A stretch of 64,000 bases of DNA from Takifugu bimaculatus. Taxonomy: Eukaryota; Chordata; Actinopteri; Tetraodontiformes; Tetraodontidae. Location: assembly GCA_004026145.2 (NCBI GenBank), contig CP034983.1, forward strand, positions 14,383,488 through 14,447,487, read 5' to 3'. The position numbers were made by a program, and so were the translations under genes. Under the pieces are notes generated by a model, which was not told the origin of the DNA, searched no databases, and saw nothing but the letters and a program-made list of their open reading frames with translations. Shown in pieces: positions 46,213 through 61,471 of the stretch. Position 1 is the first letter of the stretch, and each line of letters opens with the position of its first letter.

Positions 46213-49200
46213 CTACCTGTTCCTCAGACTCTGCAGCTGACTGTAAACGTCCTCCTCCTTGCTGAGGCCCTCCAGCAGGGGGATCAGATCCAGCAGCTCC
46301 GTGTCCGTCATGTCGTCAAACCAGGACTGCACCGGGACCTGCGGAGGACGGGAGCAGCACAAAGCGTGTGATCAAAGGCAAAGCCCCAGTGGTGCATGCC
46401 AAAGTCTTTCATTATAGGTGAGGAGGAGGGTGTGAATAAATAATGAGGAGGGAGCATCAAAGAGAAGAACGGAGCCATTTTACTCAGGCTGCTTTCTAAA
46501 ATCTCACCACGGGAACTTGTCATACCCTGATAGTGAGAACTGAGTGTTTCAGGTACTCTTCAGAAGATACAGTATTAATATTAGCACATTAAAAAAGCAT
46601 AACATCATACTTTGCAGATGCATTGATGTATTTTCTGCAGGTGGGCTGCGTCGACAATGATTAAAATTACATCTCTGCTGGAAAAAAATGACCCAAATCC
46701 TCAACATAACAGCACGCAGGCTTATTTTTGCTGTGTTGTTTTCTGACTTACTGCATTCTCAGGGTGGAAGATGTAAGAGGCAGGCGAGTTGTCTACAATG
46801 ATGACTCTCTCGAGCTCTCGGCCCAGTCGGCTGAGGTCTTTGACGTAGTTTCCTCGGTGGAAAACGCAGGATTCCCTGAAGAGCCGGGTGCGGAACACCC
46901 CCCACTGGTCCAGCAGGTCTGCCACGGGATCGGCATACTGGTGGGAGCAAGGATACGGGGTTAGCGGCGTCGGCGAGGCGCGAGGCCACGTTAGCAGGTC
47001 ATTGTGGGTGGGGCCTGACCTTGGCTAGGCTAGCCGTGAAGAGGACGCACTCGAAGAGCTCTCCCATCTTCTGGAGAAACTCGTCCACGTGGGGCCTCTT
47101 GAGCACGTACACCTGGGACATGGTGTTGTGGTTTAAATGCAGTAATATGTACTGAAAATAGTGCTCAACACCTCAGATTCAATCTTTTAATCTCTCCTTG
47201 CTTCACTTTTTCAATATCATTTACAATATTCAGTAGCTGCGTGTTTATTAAGAGTGCCGGGATCTTCTTGCTATGAGGCGCTAACAGAGCTAGTATTATC
47301 CTTAAATACGACCTCTGCGCAACAGTTTCCAGACAACACCCTGTGATCCCAGATGTCAGTACTTCCTTCATCCTCCACAGGTCGTCGTGGTTACCTCGCC
47401 GCCTCCAAGAGCAAGTAATCAAGCATAGGCCAAGACAGATACAGAGCCTATCCTGGATTACTTGAACCCGGTTGCAGCTACTTCTGCTCCCAGCAGGAGA
47501 ACTCTTCCGCTTTATTACAGTTGAAGGACAAAAAACAAAATAAAAAGAAACAGGAAGTGCCAGATTTAGCAAAGGATGCGGTAATATTTTACATACCTGA
47601 TGAACGGTCCCGTCAATCTCCACGGGGACAATGAAGTCTGCATTACCGATGGGCTGAAAAGAATTGAGAATTAAAAACATTGCTCGGACTTTGTTAAACA
47701 TAAGCTTTTTTTTTTTTTTAGCCTTTTTTGTTTAATGAAGCTGAAAAGCCCGGAAGCTGAAGGAGCACGGCGGAGAGGAACACGGCCGCATTCTCAGCAA
47801 TCAGCTCTTTCATCCTCAAGAACGGTGAGGGGAAGAGAGGAGGAGGAAGCAGTGGAAAGATGAAAGGATCAGGTGGGAGGATCTGTGCTGTCTTTTCAGA
47901 AGGAGACACAGACGATGGCGACGCAGAGCGCTGCTTCTCTGAGCTCTGAAGTATTCTTAGCTTGACACTAACCAGGTTAGAAAAGAAAAAAAAACATTCA
48001 GAATGTCACTGTAGCGGCAGAAAACACTCATAAAACTGCAAATTCCAGATCTGATTCATAAAGGTATCTATACCAGGGACGCATCATGAATTTAGAGATC
48101 TGTTTCGTTTCAGCCACCATCGGTTTTCCTGACAACGTTGAAAACAAATGAAAACTCCTTTTTTAAACTGATTCACTCTTAACCAGGTACAGTTCTGTAG
48201 CGTCCAACAGAGGGAGCATTTGTTGCAGGAATGTCCGACCCAGCGCTCGGACCTCACACTTGTCACCTGTAAAGTCCTGGACGCTTAATCCCGCCATTAA
48301 GGGACGGTGGAACAAAAGGCCCTCTGTAACAGAGATGTGTGCTCCCTTTATGTGATCTAAGAGTGAGTCAATGAGCCTTTCCCACCCCTCACTCTGAACA
48401 CGGACGCGTCCACAGATGCACTTTAACTCTGGTTAATGTTTACGCCAGGACGCAGAAAAAGACTCCAGCCCCGACGGCCAAAGATCGGGACCAGATGGAC
48501 CGAGGGAGCGGATGAAAGAACAAACGCACGAGGACAAAAGGAGGAGGGCAGGATGAGGAGTGTTGACCCGGTTTGCTGCTCCACTCCTCAATCCCTCCAT
48601 CATCTGAAGAATGGAATCCGCGACACGCTGGGATGGTGGGAAATGCGCGGATATGGAGGCAGGGAGGGTGTTTTTCCCACAGAACAGGGCTGGTTTTGGA
48701 AGGACTTGCTTATTCACTGCAATTACATGCAGTTGCCATCGAAATGAGATGGTTTTATTATATCGTAGCATCTTTAAAGTCGGTGAAGACCGACATTGGG
48801 TCTTAAAACAGCAGAACTCTTCCTGCAGCATTCCACAAGGCCCATAAATCAGCGCTTTTCATTTCCCAGGGAGGATGCAGCGCAATTAATTTGCGGCGAG
48901 GGCGACCTCGTCCAGATCTGATCCCACTTAGGCTCTTGCAGGAGATCGGTTTACACGGTTTACATTAGCGCTGCTAACAAACGCAGGAGCCAACTGTCCG
49001 CACAGCTGGGGCCACAAATCTGTTCAATACAATTTCATTATTATTTGTTATCCAATTTCTTACCATTACCGTTTTTAAGGTTATTATACATGTTATATAT
49101 CCCCACAGCTGGTTTTACATAAGCACCACGCATCGAATCTAATCCTGGAGAAGGGGGAGGAATTATCTTTTCATCCGTAACTTATGGGATACAGTATGTG

Positions 49201-49528
49201 ATGTGATACGTTATGTAAGCCCCCCCCCCCTCTCATCTGTACACCATGTGATGTGTTGCCTTTCTATAACCAAATCTCCGATGACAACTCGGATGTTTTG
49301 ATGCGCGTCTACATCCTCGCACAAAAACCTCGACGGTAAATCCCGCGCCACGCCGGTTTGTCGTCTGCGTCGCGCACGTTTTCGTCCACTGAATCGTCCG
49401 GATCCATCTTTGCACACGGATCTCTGGAGTATGTGACTGGGGACGGTAGCGGTGGGAAGAGTGAGAGAGAAAATCATAAAGTTGATGTCGAAACGCATGG
49501 GACACACCCAAGTATGTGGTTGAGCCTG

Positions 49529-49601
<73 letters not shown>

Positions 49602-51243
49602 CCTCACACTTCTGTTGCTATGAGACCGCTGTGGGCGGGTCTCCCCCTTGTCAAACCAAAACAGATTAATTCCAGGTGTCCACAAATTGATTTCTAGAGC
49701 GGCTTCCTGAGCGGTTTTGGACCTGGACTGAGAGGGATAAGGAATGGGTCGGTGGGTGCACCAGGCGGGTCAGCAGAAGGACCCTGAACCCAAAATGTTG
49801 TAAATAGCTGCATCCAGCTCACACACGTGTTACTTTTGGAATACCACGGCCCTGGAATGTGATCTAGTGTGGTCCTGGAGCAGTGTTCCGTTGGATATTA
49901 GATCAGTCAGTGGGAGTTTCAGTAAAAAAAACCCAAAAGGATTCTATAAAAAGAAATTCCTTCTGTGGGTTTCACATGAGAGGTAAAATATTAATGAATT
50001 CCCGAGGGAACGCTGTTGGTGGGAACCATGAGAAATTAAAAAGGTTGTGCACAGAACCTTTAGTGAGGGTTGTGGTCAAGGTAGGTTCCCCCTAAAGGTT
50101 CTGGATGGGGTCAACATATTGAATCTGCTCTGTATCATTCCAAACTATGGAATTTTGGAGGAAAACAACTTTTCATTGAGTCAGAGAATCTGATTGTTAT
50201 AGTCTTTTAATATTAAAGATAAATATATGTTACAATATGGCAGTCAAGAACCTCAGTACGCTGTTGCACGTTAGCGGCGTTACCTTGAAGGAGCTGTGCA
50301 CGAGGGTTTCGTCCAGGTCGATCACCACGCAGTTCTTGCCGTAGTCTGCGATGTTGACCTCTGGCAGGAGGAACTTGGCTGGTGGCTGCAGTGACAAAAA
50401 ATACACACTCTTTAGCACCGGGGATCGCTAATTTTCACAAACACACACCGAGGGGGTGATGATGAGTCAGTTGGAGCAGACAGGAAAGTAGCGGGAGGAA
50501 ATTACACAACTATTTTAGCAAACAGCTAATAATCGGGTTGAGAGCTTCAGCGTCGCCTTATGTTAGCCAAACGTTCAGGGTCAGAGGGGAAAAAGTGAAA
50601 AAGATGGGCAGATGGTGCGGCCATAGGTGGCCAACGCTCGCATCTGTGGACACGAACACACGCTATAGAGGTGAGGAGCAAGGACAGTCCCTGTCAATCT
50701 CACACACATGCGCTCCTGTTCAGCATGCCTGCCTCCTCGTGCCTCTATCTGTGTTTTGTCGTGTGTTTCGATCGGCCTGTTTTCACCGCGTCTTATCTTG
50801 GACTGATGTGTCCCGGGCATTTGCCCAGGTCACCCGATGACACACCATCAGGAATGTGATTGAAACAAAGGAAGCGTGAACCTCCGTGAGGTTTGAAGCA
50901 AACCAACGGCCCTGTGGACACCGCCACCAGGGGGCGCTATACAAGCAAGATACAGTAGCTTAGAACTAAAAAGAACAGATCAGGTTAGGGGAAGCAGTTT
51001 AGATGCTCCATTGCATGTTTGTGGGTAAACTGGAGCACCACAGATGACATGTGAACTCCATACTGTCATTTTATTGTGACAGGATGTACAGTAAGTGTCT
51101 CTATCCAGCAGTTCCAGGGTGGCTGTCAGCCCAACCTCAGCCTTCCTTGCTAAAAGCACACAAACGCGGAGTTCACCGCCACATGCACTTCCTGTCGCCG
51201 AAGGGAGACGGTGCAGTTCAAAGTGTGGCTGAGATGTGGGACG

Positions 51244-51308
<65 letters not shown>

Positions 51309-54300
51309 GACGTTAAATTAGTCAACCGCAGGACCACATGGAGTCAAAAGCAGACAAATGAATCGCAGCGTTTGCTCGCTGAAACCAATCCCAGCTCTGC
51401 TGGGCTAATTCCATTAACCGCGCAGCGCCTGAGCATGTGATCCATCTCAATACTAGCACCTACCGGTAATTTAATCCAGAACCTTACGGGTTAGGCGCGC
51501 ATTTATTAATCTAAATGTCCTGATACATGAATTCATACGCTTTATAAGGAGAAACGGGAGAAGAGGCGACATGAACGAATCAAAGTAAAACAAACGGAAC
51601 GGAGCAGGTGTCACGAGCCAGCGAGAGGAACGAAGGTGTCATTTCGCCACGGTGTCAAAGTCCGCATGCATCCAAACGATGATGGAGGGTGGAGGTTAGC
51701 GGCATGGGATGAGGAGAAATGAGAGATGGTAATACATACACTGGAGATGGGGAGGACCTGAACCTGGTCACACTGAAGAACGCAGACAGGGAGACAAGAA
51801 GACAGGGAGACAGGGAGACAGAGAGACAGTTACAGAAAACAGTGAAGAAATCAATAGCAGTAACACAGCGATCACCAGAGAGGAGGAGAGAAGAGGACGC
51901 GGAGCCACAGGAATAAAGACCCAACTGGCTGCAGAGCAAACAGCCGCTATCGGAACAAATACAGCTGGGCTGAAATCCCGAGTGTGACCCGAGCTTTATA
52001 TGGCCGCATTTGGAGGGCTCACTCTACATGTGTCTGCCAATATTTGGAAATGTACACAAAAACCCAAATGCGAGCACACTAAACCGTGTCACAGTGAAGG
52101 GATGGAGCATCATGATGTTCAGTCTGCCAATAAAAGACAATAAATGGCAATAAATTTGTATACATTTGGTGGTTGTCAAAGAACACGTGACAGAAAAGTA
52201 ACCTGGAAATTAGCAAAGAAATGCTAATGGTTTTCTTTACACATACATAACTGCCCTCCATACGTTTTAATCAGATATTTTTTAATCCCAACTCTTGAAA
52301 CTGCACCATTGTGTCTGTAATGCAGGATTTGAGCAGCACAGTGGTTAAATGCTCATCATTCGCCTCCATACTGAAGTTCAGGTACCTCAAAACTGCATTT
52401 GAGTCAACTGATTGTTCCTCTGCTAAGCGTAAACAGGAGGTAAAATCTGATATTATTTTGTGCCATTTATAGAGTTTGTGTACCTGCCTTGGCAGCAGAA
52501 GACTGTATTTTTGGAGGAGCTGGGAGGAAGAGGGGGAGAGGGGCGGTTTGGCGCCTTCCCCCCCTACCCCCGCCAGAACGTTTGCTGGTCGGTGTGTGTG
52601 AGGCGAGCAGGAGGCGCGGGCGCAAGGCAATCCATCACAGCAGACACACACAAGGCCCACTTTATGGGTATTAGAGAAGCAGTGTGAGTTTGTGCATGTG
52701 TACATGTGTTGCCATGGGTTTATGGTAAGAGTTGTGCAAGCCCGCGCCAGACGCTGCGTGTGTGTCCTTGTGTGTTTGCATCAAACTGCTTATTCTACTA
52801 GAAAAGTGAGGACATTTTTCAAAAGTGGGGCCATTTTAGGGTAGCAAGCTGGGTAATTATGCTATGAAAGTCCCCTCAAAGATAGAAATTTGAGAATACG
52901 TGTGTGTGTGTGTGTGTGTGTGTTGAGCCTCTCAGCGTGCTCTGCGCTGTGTGTGTTGCTCAGCGTGCGCGGCTGTGTGTGTAGGCCGATATTGAAGAAT
53001 GCGAGATGGGAAGCGAGCCCGTGTTTTTCAAGCAGCAGACGGTAAACAACCTCCAAGTTCAACGGGTTTGAGGCAGCTGGAAAAATTTGCGGAGGGATCT
53101 CGGCAAGGCCTCGGCCTCAGCTGCCTGCAGGAGAAGGCAAACCCTTAACAAGCTCTCTGCAGCAAAACAAACAACTGTTACGCCCTGACAAATCTCTTCC
53201 AACTATAATTTCGCTCCAATTTTTTTAAATCTGTTTTTCTGAATAGAGAAGCAAAGTTTGAGGAATTCTGACTGTCCGCGAGAGGGAAAATCGGGGCTTT
53301 ACCTTCGGAGGACTGCCGTTCTCCTGCGGTGGCGGCGGCAGAGATAGCGTCTTGTTGTTGGGGGGTGGCGGCTCCACGCGGTAGTCATTGTAGTTTCGGA
53401 AACAGCAGAAGAAAGGGCTGAAAATGCTCCGGCTCCGGTGCTTCTTTAGGCTGCTGTTGGACTGGGAGACTGCAAAAGATCAAAGGCCAAAATGGAAGTG
53501 AGGTCAGGCGGGAAGATTATTTCTACAACGTAATTCAACAGACGACGTTGAAGCCCTTTCAAAGGGGTCTTCTGGAGGAAATTAGCCCTTAATTTGTTGA
53601 GGATTCCGACCATTGGAAGCCGCGAGGAACTTCTGTCTGATCATTCTTTGCAATTTTATTTGCACCAGGTTTTTTTTCCAGATGGACTTTGAAACAGGTG
53701 TCTGATTAAAGCCAATTCAAATAGCAAAGTTTACAGAAGCAAATGACATTTCCACTCCAAATGATGGTGCACTGTAAAATATGCCGCGAAAGCTCGAACG
53801 GCATCAACAATTTACCAAGAAAAATGGGCAGCAATAGAGGAAACATTAAGAAGAGCAGGTACAGCAAGCGGAAACAGCTTTTCCTTGTAACCGTGAATAA
53901 GAGTCTGACACTGTACCAGTTTCTGAACAGATAAAAACAGTTCCAAAAGTTGTCGCTTTCCAATAAGCTAAGCAACGCTTAAATTATCATGTAAGTTAAA
54001 TAAAAACCTTTAGCTGCCCCAGGTAGAATATCATAAAGGCTTGTTCTGGGGTAACCTTGTTATGTCACGCTTTTATTGGCACTTTTAGCTACCAAATGCG
54101 TGCAAGATTAACCTACTCCCTGAATAAATAATGCCTTTTCTGCACGGCTACTGATGGGTATCAATTCTAAAGCCTTCATTTTCTTTGAAAGCATCTAAAA
54201 GAGAGAAAATTGACGCTTTTTTGCAGCACTTCTATCGCACTCAGATGTATATTGGACGGTGTAGTGAGACACCAGTCCATGCAACACAGAGGACAGGGAC

Positions 54301-57300
54301 TAAAATAGAGCAGAGGGCCTTCTGGGAAAGCAGTCCAGTTAATTAACATTGAGAAGGAAAAAGAGACGAAGGTAGATGGAGTCATACAGAGTCATAAATG
54401 GACAGAAAGTGGAAGAAAATAAGCGTATCGCCGCTTTTAAAAGTATGTTCTAAAAAGGTTGCAGTGATGTGGGATCCGGATGACGTCCTTGTAAAAGCCT
54501 GTATAAATGTTCCCATAGCAGATTATGATTTTTCATATTTTCTGTCGTCGAGGATGAGCGGGCAAAAATGGAAATTTTGGCCGGCACAGGCAAGGCTAGG
54601 TGAAAATCTGACAGTGCAATTATCCGGAGGTGTCCCTGATGTCGCAACTCAGCCAGTTTAATTGCTTTAAAGCTCATTTGCGGGGCCGTAAATCCCGAGT
54701 CTGTCCAGGGTTTTGATGTGCTCACAGTTTTGACTTTGAGGATCGAGGTTTTCGTGCCTCGGAGCATCCATCGCATACTGCTCCTGCCTCCAAACATATT
54801 CGTAAAGCCACGTAACACAGGCAAGTGGCTCCGAGGAGCTTCAAATTTGCCTCCTTTGATCCTTTGATGGAGAAAGATGCAAAACAGCCCCAGAGATAGA
54901 ATCTTAACAGACTGTGTTACTATAAACGGTGCGAGACTAGAGGATGTTCTGCCCACGCAGGCTCGACGCGTTCACTGTCGGTGCACAAAACTGACACGAG
55001 TCTGGAGAAAACAAACAGGCCCGGTTAAATTGAGGTTAGGTTGGAAATTAGCCCGAAAACTGGTAGAAATGGGGTCAGTGGCCAATTTGCAGAGTTAATA
55101 GGTTGCTTGACGATGAGATACAAGTCCAAAAAATCATTTAAAGCAGTTTTGGTTTGTTTTTGTGACTTAAATAAAAATCTTTCAAGGTTGGGATCCTTCC
55201 ACAAACAGTCTAATGTACTTGATAAACGCAACTAAAGATGAGCCAAACATAAAAAAATAAATAAAACAGTTTAAAATGAGTATTTTAGCACATTAAAAAC
55301 TGGAAATTTCCTCGCATGTCAACAGAGAACAGCAACCCAGTGGAACTCTGGGTGAGCTGAACTCAAAGAAACGTGTCGCGCGGACCCTCCGCGTCCTCCT
55401 CCGCGCTCCCTGGAGTTGGCCCCAACCACATTCATCCGTCTTCGTACTTTCGTAACCCTCCATTTTGAGCCTGCCTACATTTTCCCGCCCTGGTGTGTTA
55501 TCCTAAAAAAGGAAGAAAAAAAATAGGAAGAAAGAAAAAAAAACAGGTGGGAGTGAAGCGGGAGAGGAGAGGGGGTGAAGAATGGGTGGGGAGAGTTACA
55601 GTGGCCAGACAGCCTATACTTGGGTCTGATTCTTACTCCACCCCCTGCACAAACAGAGCTTTCCTTTCTCCCTTTGACACAAACAACATAGCTGAGGGTT
55701 GACTACTGCTGGAGCAACCACACACCCACACACACACACACAGTCATATGCGACGTATGCACATGTTTTAGCAAGGAACCAGGCATGTTGTTCTGACCAC
55801 ATCCTCACGCCGGAATGTGGCTGCAGCCGGCCGAGAGTGACATGTCGGAAAAAAGCCCGCCATGAGGGGCGCCCGTGTTCCCTTCGCAGGCCGGAGCTGC
55901 AGGTGCACCTTATTTACCTGCTGGATGCGCTCAATCGACAGACCGTCCTGATATGAAGCGCCAGCACAGCTTTAGCTAACAGCTTCGCTACTGTACGCAA
56001 ACAGGCCCCCCTGTCACATGTGCCGCTCGCTCGCTCGCTCGCAACACCGGAAGAGAGAAAATGAAGGAAATTCTCTGCATTCCTGACAGGAAGAGATAAT
56101 CACCCTGTGAGCCTGACGTTGGAATAATGCCAAGCGCAGAGAGGCGATACGATCTGTTTTTGAAGGGGGGGTCCTTTACTTCAGAAAGTCACAAAAGGTC
56201 AAAGCACAACGTGGACACTTTAGAAACAGCACTGGAGGGAAAATGGTTGTAATGTCAGGGATAAGATAGAAGATAAATGTGGGTTTTTTTCTCAATCTGG
56301 ATGCTGTTATCTTTTCTTAGCAATCATTAGTAAAAGTGTGACGGGAGAATATGAAAACAACCCCTTCAACATTAGAAATGTTGGTGAAAAGACACGGGCG
56401 GTCCTGGAGAAGGGCGGGCAGGTAACTGTGAGAATGGTCCCCGTGAAGGAGCGGCTTTGAATAATTCAGATGGAGAACAAGCTGGTTTTAAATGGCTCGG
56501 CTAAAACAAAACACATGCGGAGAGAGTGTAAGATTTACGGAACTATTTCTTCGGTCAAAAACCAAAACAGGAGAGTGAAAACTCGACAACACGGAAAACA
56601 AGGCCAGGTCTCTAAAACCCTTGCAGGGCCCGAGCCAGCCTGCAGATCGCACCGATCTCTATAACCTCCCTACATTTAGACTTCTTTGGGCTGTGGGTGA
56701 TTACATTTAATGTGGGACTGACTGTCTAAATGAATTATATGAGGTAATACCAAAAAGGAGCATGTGCACACAGACTGACAGGATTTGTTCGCTCGGAGTC
56801 TGAGATCCAGTAACAATCAGAGGGAGAAGGAGCGGCAGAATGTGAAACGCTTCTTTCCTGACTGGCAGCAACAAAGAGGGAACTCCAGCGTGTCAGCAGA
56901 ATAACAGTGAGGAAGGAATTCCTGCAGGACACTCTGTATTCACAAGGCTCGCTTTTGATGCCGTGTTCCTGCTTTTTATTTTCAGCTGGGTGCAGACTGC
57001 ATGGTACAGTCCAGTGAAAACAGGTGGAAGTAGGCGGGTTTGGCCCGGATGAAGCTCACCCTGAACTCCAATCATTACCCTTTCCCAGAGGATAAACCGA
57101 ACAATTATGTTGCTAAATTATAAGCTAACATGCTTAAAACCAGTAATGTACCGTAAATAACTGCACTGATATTCCCTTCACAGTTAGCGACACACTGTGC
57201 TAATTAGCAAAGTAGGCAATCAAGCAAAGAAAGCTGCTGACCAAGATCCTTAACCAAAGGAAAACGGTTAACGGATAATCTCCCGGAGTGGCTACTTCCC

Positions 57301-60300
57301 TACAGCAGCGTTCCAATAAAAATGCAGTGCGAAAGCATCTTCACATATCGGAGCCTATTAGTATTCAGCTCTGGCCTGTTTAGCCTTCAGTGATCATATG
57401 TCCTTAAAGGAAAGAGACACTGTACTTGTCCTGCCATGTTTTCATATTATCTGTGCTAACTTGTGGATTTGTTCCAAAGTGACAGGGACGAAATTTTAAA
57501 ATACGTGTATTATAGTTTTAGACAAAGCTGAGCTGTCAACTATGAGCTAAACAGCCTGTTTTGGAAAATGGGTCTATCATATTAATCATATTGCGTAATA
57601 GCACAATATAATTTAAATAAAAAACCAAAAAACAATCCATTACACCGTATCCTAATCTGTAGGGGCCTGTGAATATGCCCCACTGACTCCTTGGTGTTGC
57701 TTCCATACGCATCTAAGAACATTATGTACGCATACATGTCAACATACGTGACCTTCTGAAGGATGACATTCACTGCTGAACAAGCGAAGACATGGTACGA
57801 TGAGATTACACACATAAACAACTCGCTCGGCAGCCGTGTTGTGCAAGGCCTTAGCTCTCCTCGGTGCTGCAGTGAACCCTGACACAGAGGTTTAGGCGGG
57901 TCCGGCCCGGTTTCCCCGCCTCAGCCGTACAGCGGCAGGCGATGCCAGTCCGCCCGCGGGGCCCCGGGAGGATGCGGGCTACTGTCGCTTCACGATACGA
58001 AGGATATGACAAGCGTGGGGGGATTAACCCACCGAGAGCTCCGGGGAGAAATAATGAGGAAGATCTGACGGAGTTACGCAACCAGCAGCAGCCCACGCCG
58101 TTTGGAGCTGCGGTTTATTATTTATATCGTTCTATATTCGCGTCTGTGATTGTTGAGCACAATGTGAGACTGATGGGAAATCCTACACACCAGGCTGTTA
58201 CATAAAACCCAGTCAGAATTAATGCTAGATGCACTCAAAGACCACCGTGACCTCAGAAATGAAGTAAAATTGATCAAAAGCAAGCAAGCAGTGCCATATT
58301 TATTGATTATTGATTGTGCTTAAAACTGCGCTCTCACGTGAACGCTAAGAAAAAAAAAAGAGGAATCTGGAGGAACCAACAAATCTACCAAGAGCATCGG
58401 CCTCAGACGTCTGCAACTTCAACGGCCGATGACATCATCGGGACTTAAACCGTTCGTTGTTTCGGGGAAGTTTAATTCATCCCGAAGCCGAAGGGAAGCA
58501 AACAAGTAGGTCGTGACCGTATGTTGAAGGGCGCGGATGTCTTCGTCTCCACATGTAGCGTCCTACTTAGAGCCCCCGGCGGGGTTACGGTTAAACATCC
58601 AGCAGAGAGCCTCTTCTACGGCCTCCGAACGCATCTGCGTATTTATTCTTCGCCCGTCTGTTTAAAAATGCATGAACCTCTTGTGATCTCCTGTCCAATA
58701 ACTCATAAAGTGGCAGGCGGCATTACCCGAGAAGGGTGGCAGAAAATCATTACAGCCAAAACATGATCTTCGTTCTGGACGGCCAATTACTGGTGACGAA
58801 TGCCAGACAGAAGAGAGCAGAATGTGCAGACGGCTACCTCTCTTCTCCCCAACACACACTCCCGCATACACATGGAGGAAGAGGAGGAGGGCGCAGACGG
58901 GCAGCACGATCATCGCAACCTCGGTGGCAACGGCGGTACTGAAAGGGAGGCTAGGAATTGTAATGAAACCCTTCCCAACATGCACAGGATTCAGGAGCTT
59001 GAAGAGCATCTGGACTCCACCGACTGCATCAGTCCAGGCGGCTGCGACCACAATGTTCGAGGCTCATGATGTGGTGCATTAACCAAAAGTAGCCGTTCAG
59101 ATGGAATAAGGCGGAGCGGAAGGGTTAAATACTTGAGTGGCTGCAGAATTATTTGTTTTCGTCATTCATTTTAATAAGCAACAAAATGTCACCAACACAG
59201 AAACAAAAGTGGATTTGAATAGGAAGTGAAACAGGAAGCTGTCCTCTGGAGAGCGATCAGATGATTGTGATTATCCTGATTACACTTCAGTGAACCCAGA
59301 GGACGGACGTGCACTTCTGCTAAAAATCCATCATTTTCATGAGAAGATAGATTTTTCTTTTTTTTTAATCTTGCTTCAACTTAGTCCGCTGAATCAAAAA
59401 CACAAGTCCTGAGACAGCCGGACAATTATTCCACTGGTTCAGAGCGCGAGTCCTCACGGAGACATCAGACAAGGAGTGATGAGAAATGTATTATTCCCAG
59501 CTTAAGCCCGTCAGCCAGCAGCGTGGGAGCGGAGAGAAGCGCCGAGGCGCGTTGTTTTCCCCTGTGGCCTCAGCGCGATTTCATCTCCTGCACTGCGCCT
59601 TCCAATCCGCACGCCGGCTCCTAATTAAGGAGAATTTTGCCATTCTGCAAGAAGTTCTGAGAGTCTGACATAAATATTGCGTATCACAGGAGAAAATTCC
59701 TATAGAGACACAAAGCACGACCCGATTTCTGTCCTCAGAGGTCAACGTTTGACTTTAACCCCGTTAAAATAACAACAGAATGACTGAGGCGGCGGCACTG
59801 TTGTTCAGGAACCACCAGGAACTGCAAACTTTGGTCTCAAACCACTATAAATGCTGATCAAGAGGTTGTTTCTTTAGTTCTTCTCTTTATTCCTTTTTCT
59901 TTTTCTAACCCTGCGGCCACGACCACAAGTATGTCAAACACAAACGTGGCCGTGTTTACTTGTGAAGAACCATGGTTAAAAAGAGACATCGGATCCGGGA
60001 GAGAGATGTAAACGTGACACAATGAGAGATGAAAACACCAGCTCGACTCTCACGGAGCCATTTCTGGTTCCCGGTGTCATATAGGACGTGAAATTCGGAA
60101 CGACAGAAGGAAAATGCAGGAAAACTTTGACAGAATTTGCAGCTCGTGGCTGAAAAAGGATGGAAGCCCTTTCATTAAGTGAATAAATATAGAATTCCGT
60201 CCCACAGCTTCCTCTTCAGGCATGTTCACCCACATGCTGGGCACGATCCCGCACACACGCTTAACAAGCTTATCAGTCGAGGGGATTAAAGGAAAGAAAT

Positions 60301-61438
60301 ACATGCGTTTCTTCCCGATATGGTATGGGACTATAATGAAGATGGGTTTAACGCTGTGCAACCGGGGGTGAAGATAATCGGCTTCTCTGAGCAACATTGG
60401 CTGCAACAGCCTCACAAAGACCTCGGAACCAGTCCGAAAAGCCCGATAACACGCGGCGGCCTTCCGTGTGGCAGCCTGGGATTCCGGTCCAGCCAAAACT
60501 TTACAGTAGCTGCCCTCAGCGAGCGGGCTCCGCACACCCCTGCAGGTGTGGTCCGCACATCATAAACACTTCATGAATGTGCGGCGGCGGGCTCCAGGAA
60601 TAAAAGGCGTGCATGAAATCACAGGCTCCAAACGCACGTGCAATTACAGCTGCGGTGCTTTCTTTAAAAATAAAAATAAAAAGTCCCCTTCTTTCCTGCC
60701 AGAGTTGTAAAACCACAACTGAGTAAAAGTCTCGAGAACACGTTTTTAAGTCAAAAAGGACCATTAAAAAGTCACAATTATCAAAGGGGAATGATCCACT
60801 TCCACTAAATCCAAGTTCTAAATTAGCTGGAATAGAAATATAGATTCATTTGAGTCTGAGCTTCAAGCAGATGAAGCAGCGGAGAAGATCTCCGGCTCAT
60901 TCGCGCCGCTGCATCGAAGCGCTAAACTCGGATTTAACCTAATCTGATTAAAGTAAACGGCTCCTCCATCGATACCTGTCAGACCGCCCAGTTATGGGAG
61001 CAGAGCCTCGGTGCGACGGAGGCGCGTCGGTGGCCCACTCGTTACATCCCGTTGCATCAGATCATGACAAGCAAGCGGCTGCCAAACGAAAAGCCTCATT
61101 GGGGCTCAGAGAGAAGCCACACTGCTCTCTTTCTCTCTGTCCTATTTCTTTTCTGGACGAGCGGAGGAGAAGCACAACGTGCTAACACGAGTGGAAGACC
61201 AAAAGTGCCGATTTTAAGGCTCCTTATTGCAGAATAGCCTCTATCGTGGGAGGGGGGGGGTGATAGTTGACTTTAGACCAATACGCAGGTCTGCACGAAT
61301 GACCTTGACCTTCACCTTATTAAAACAGACCCAAGATCTGGTCTGATCTCCACCTGAGCTGAATGTGGCTCTAATGAGATGCTTTGGAAGGAAATGGATA
61401 GGGTTCTGAAAATAGCCCAGCAGTGCTCTGAAATATTC

Positions 61439-61471
<33 letters not shown>

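Noticed and set aside
57880..58110. GC-rich block with an 87-codon frame in ctdspl intron 1 as a nested gene
   Set aside because: No splice pairing or homology; probably a local GC-rich patch.
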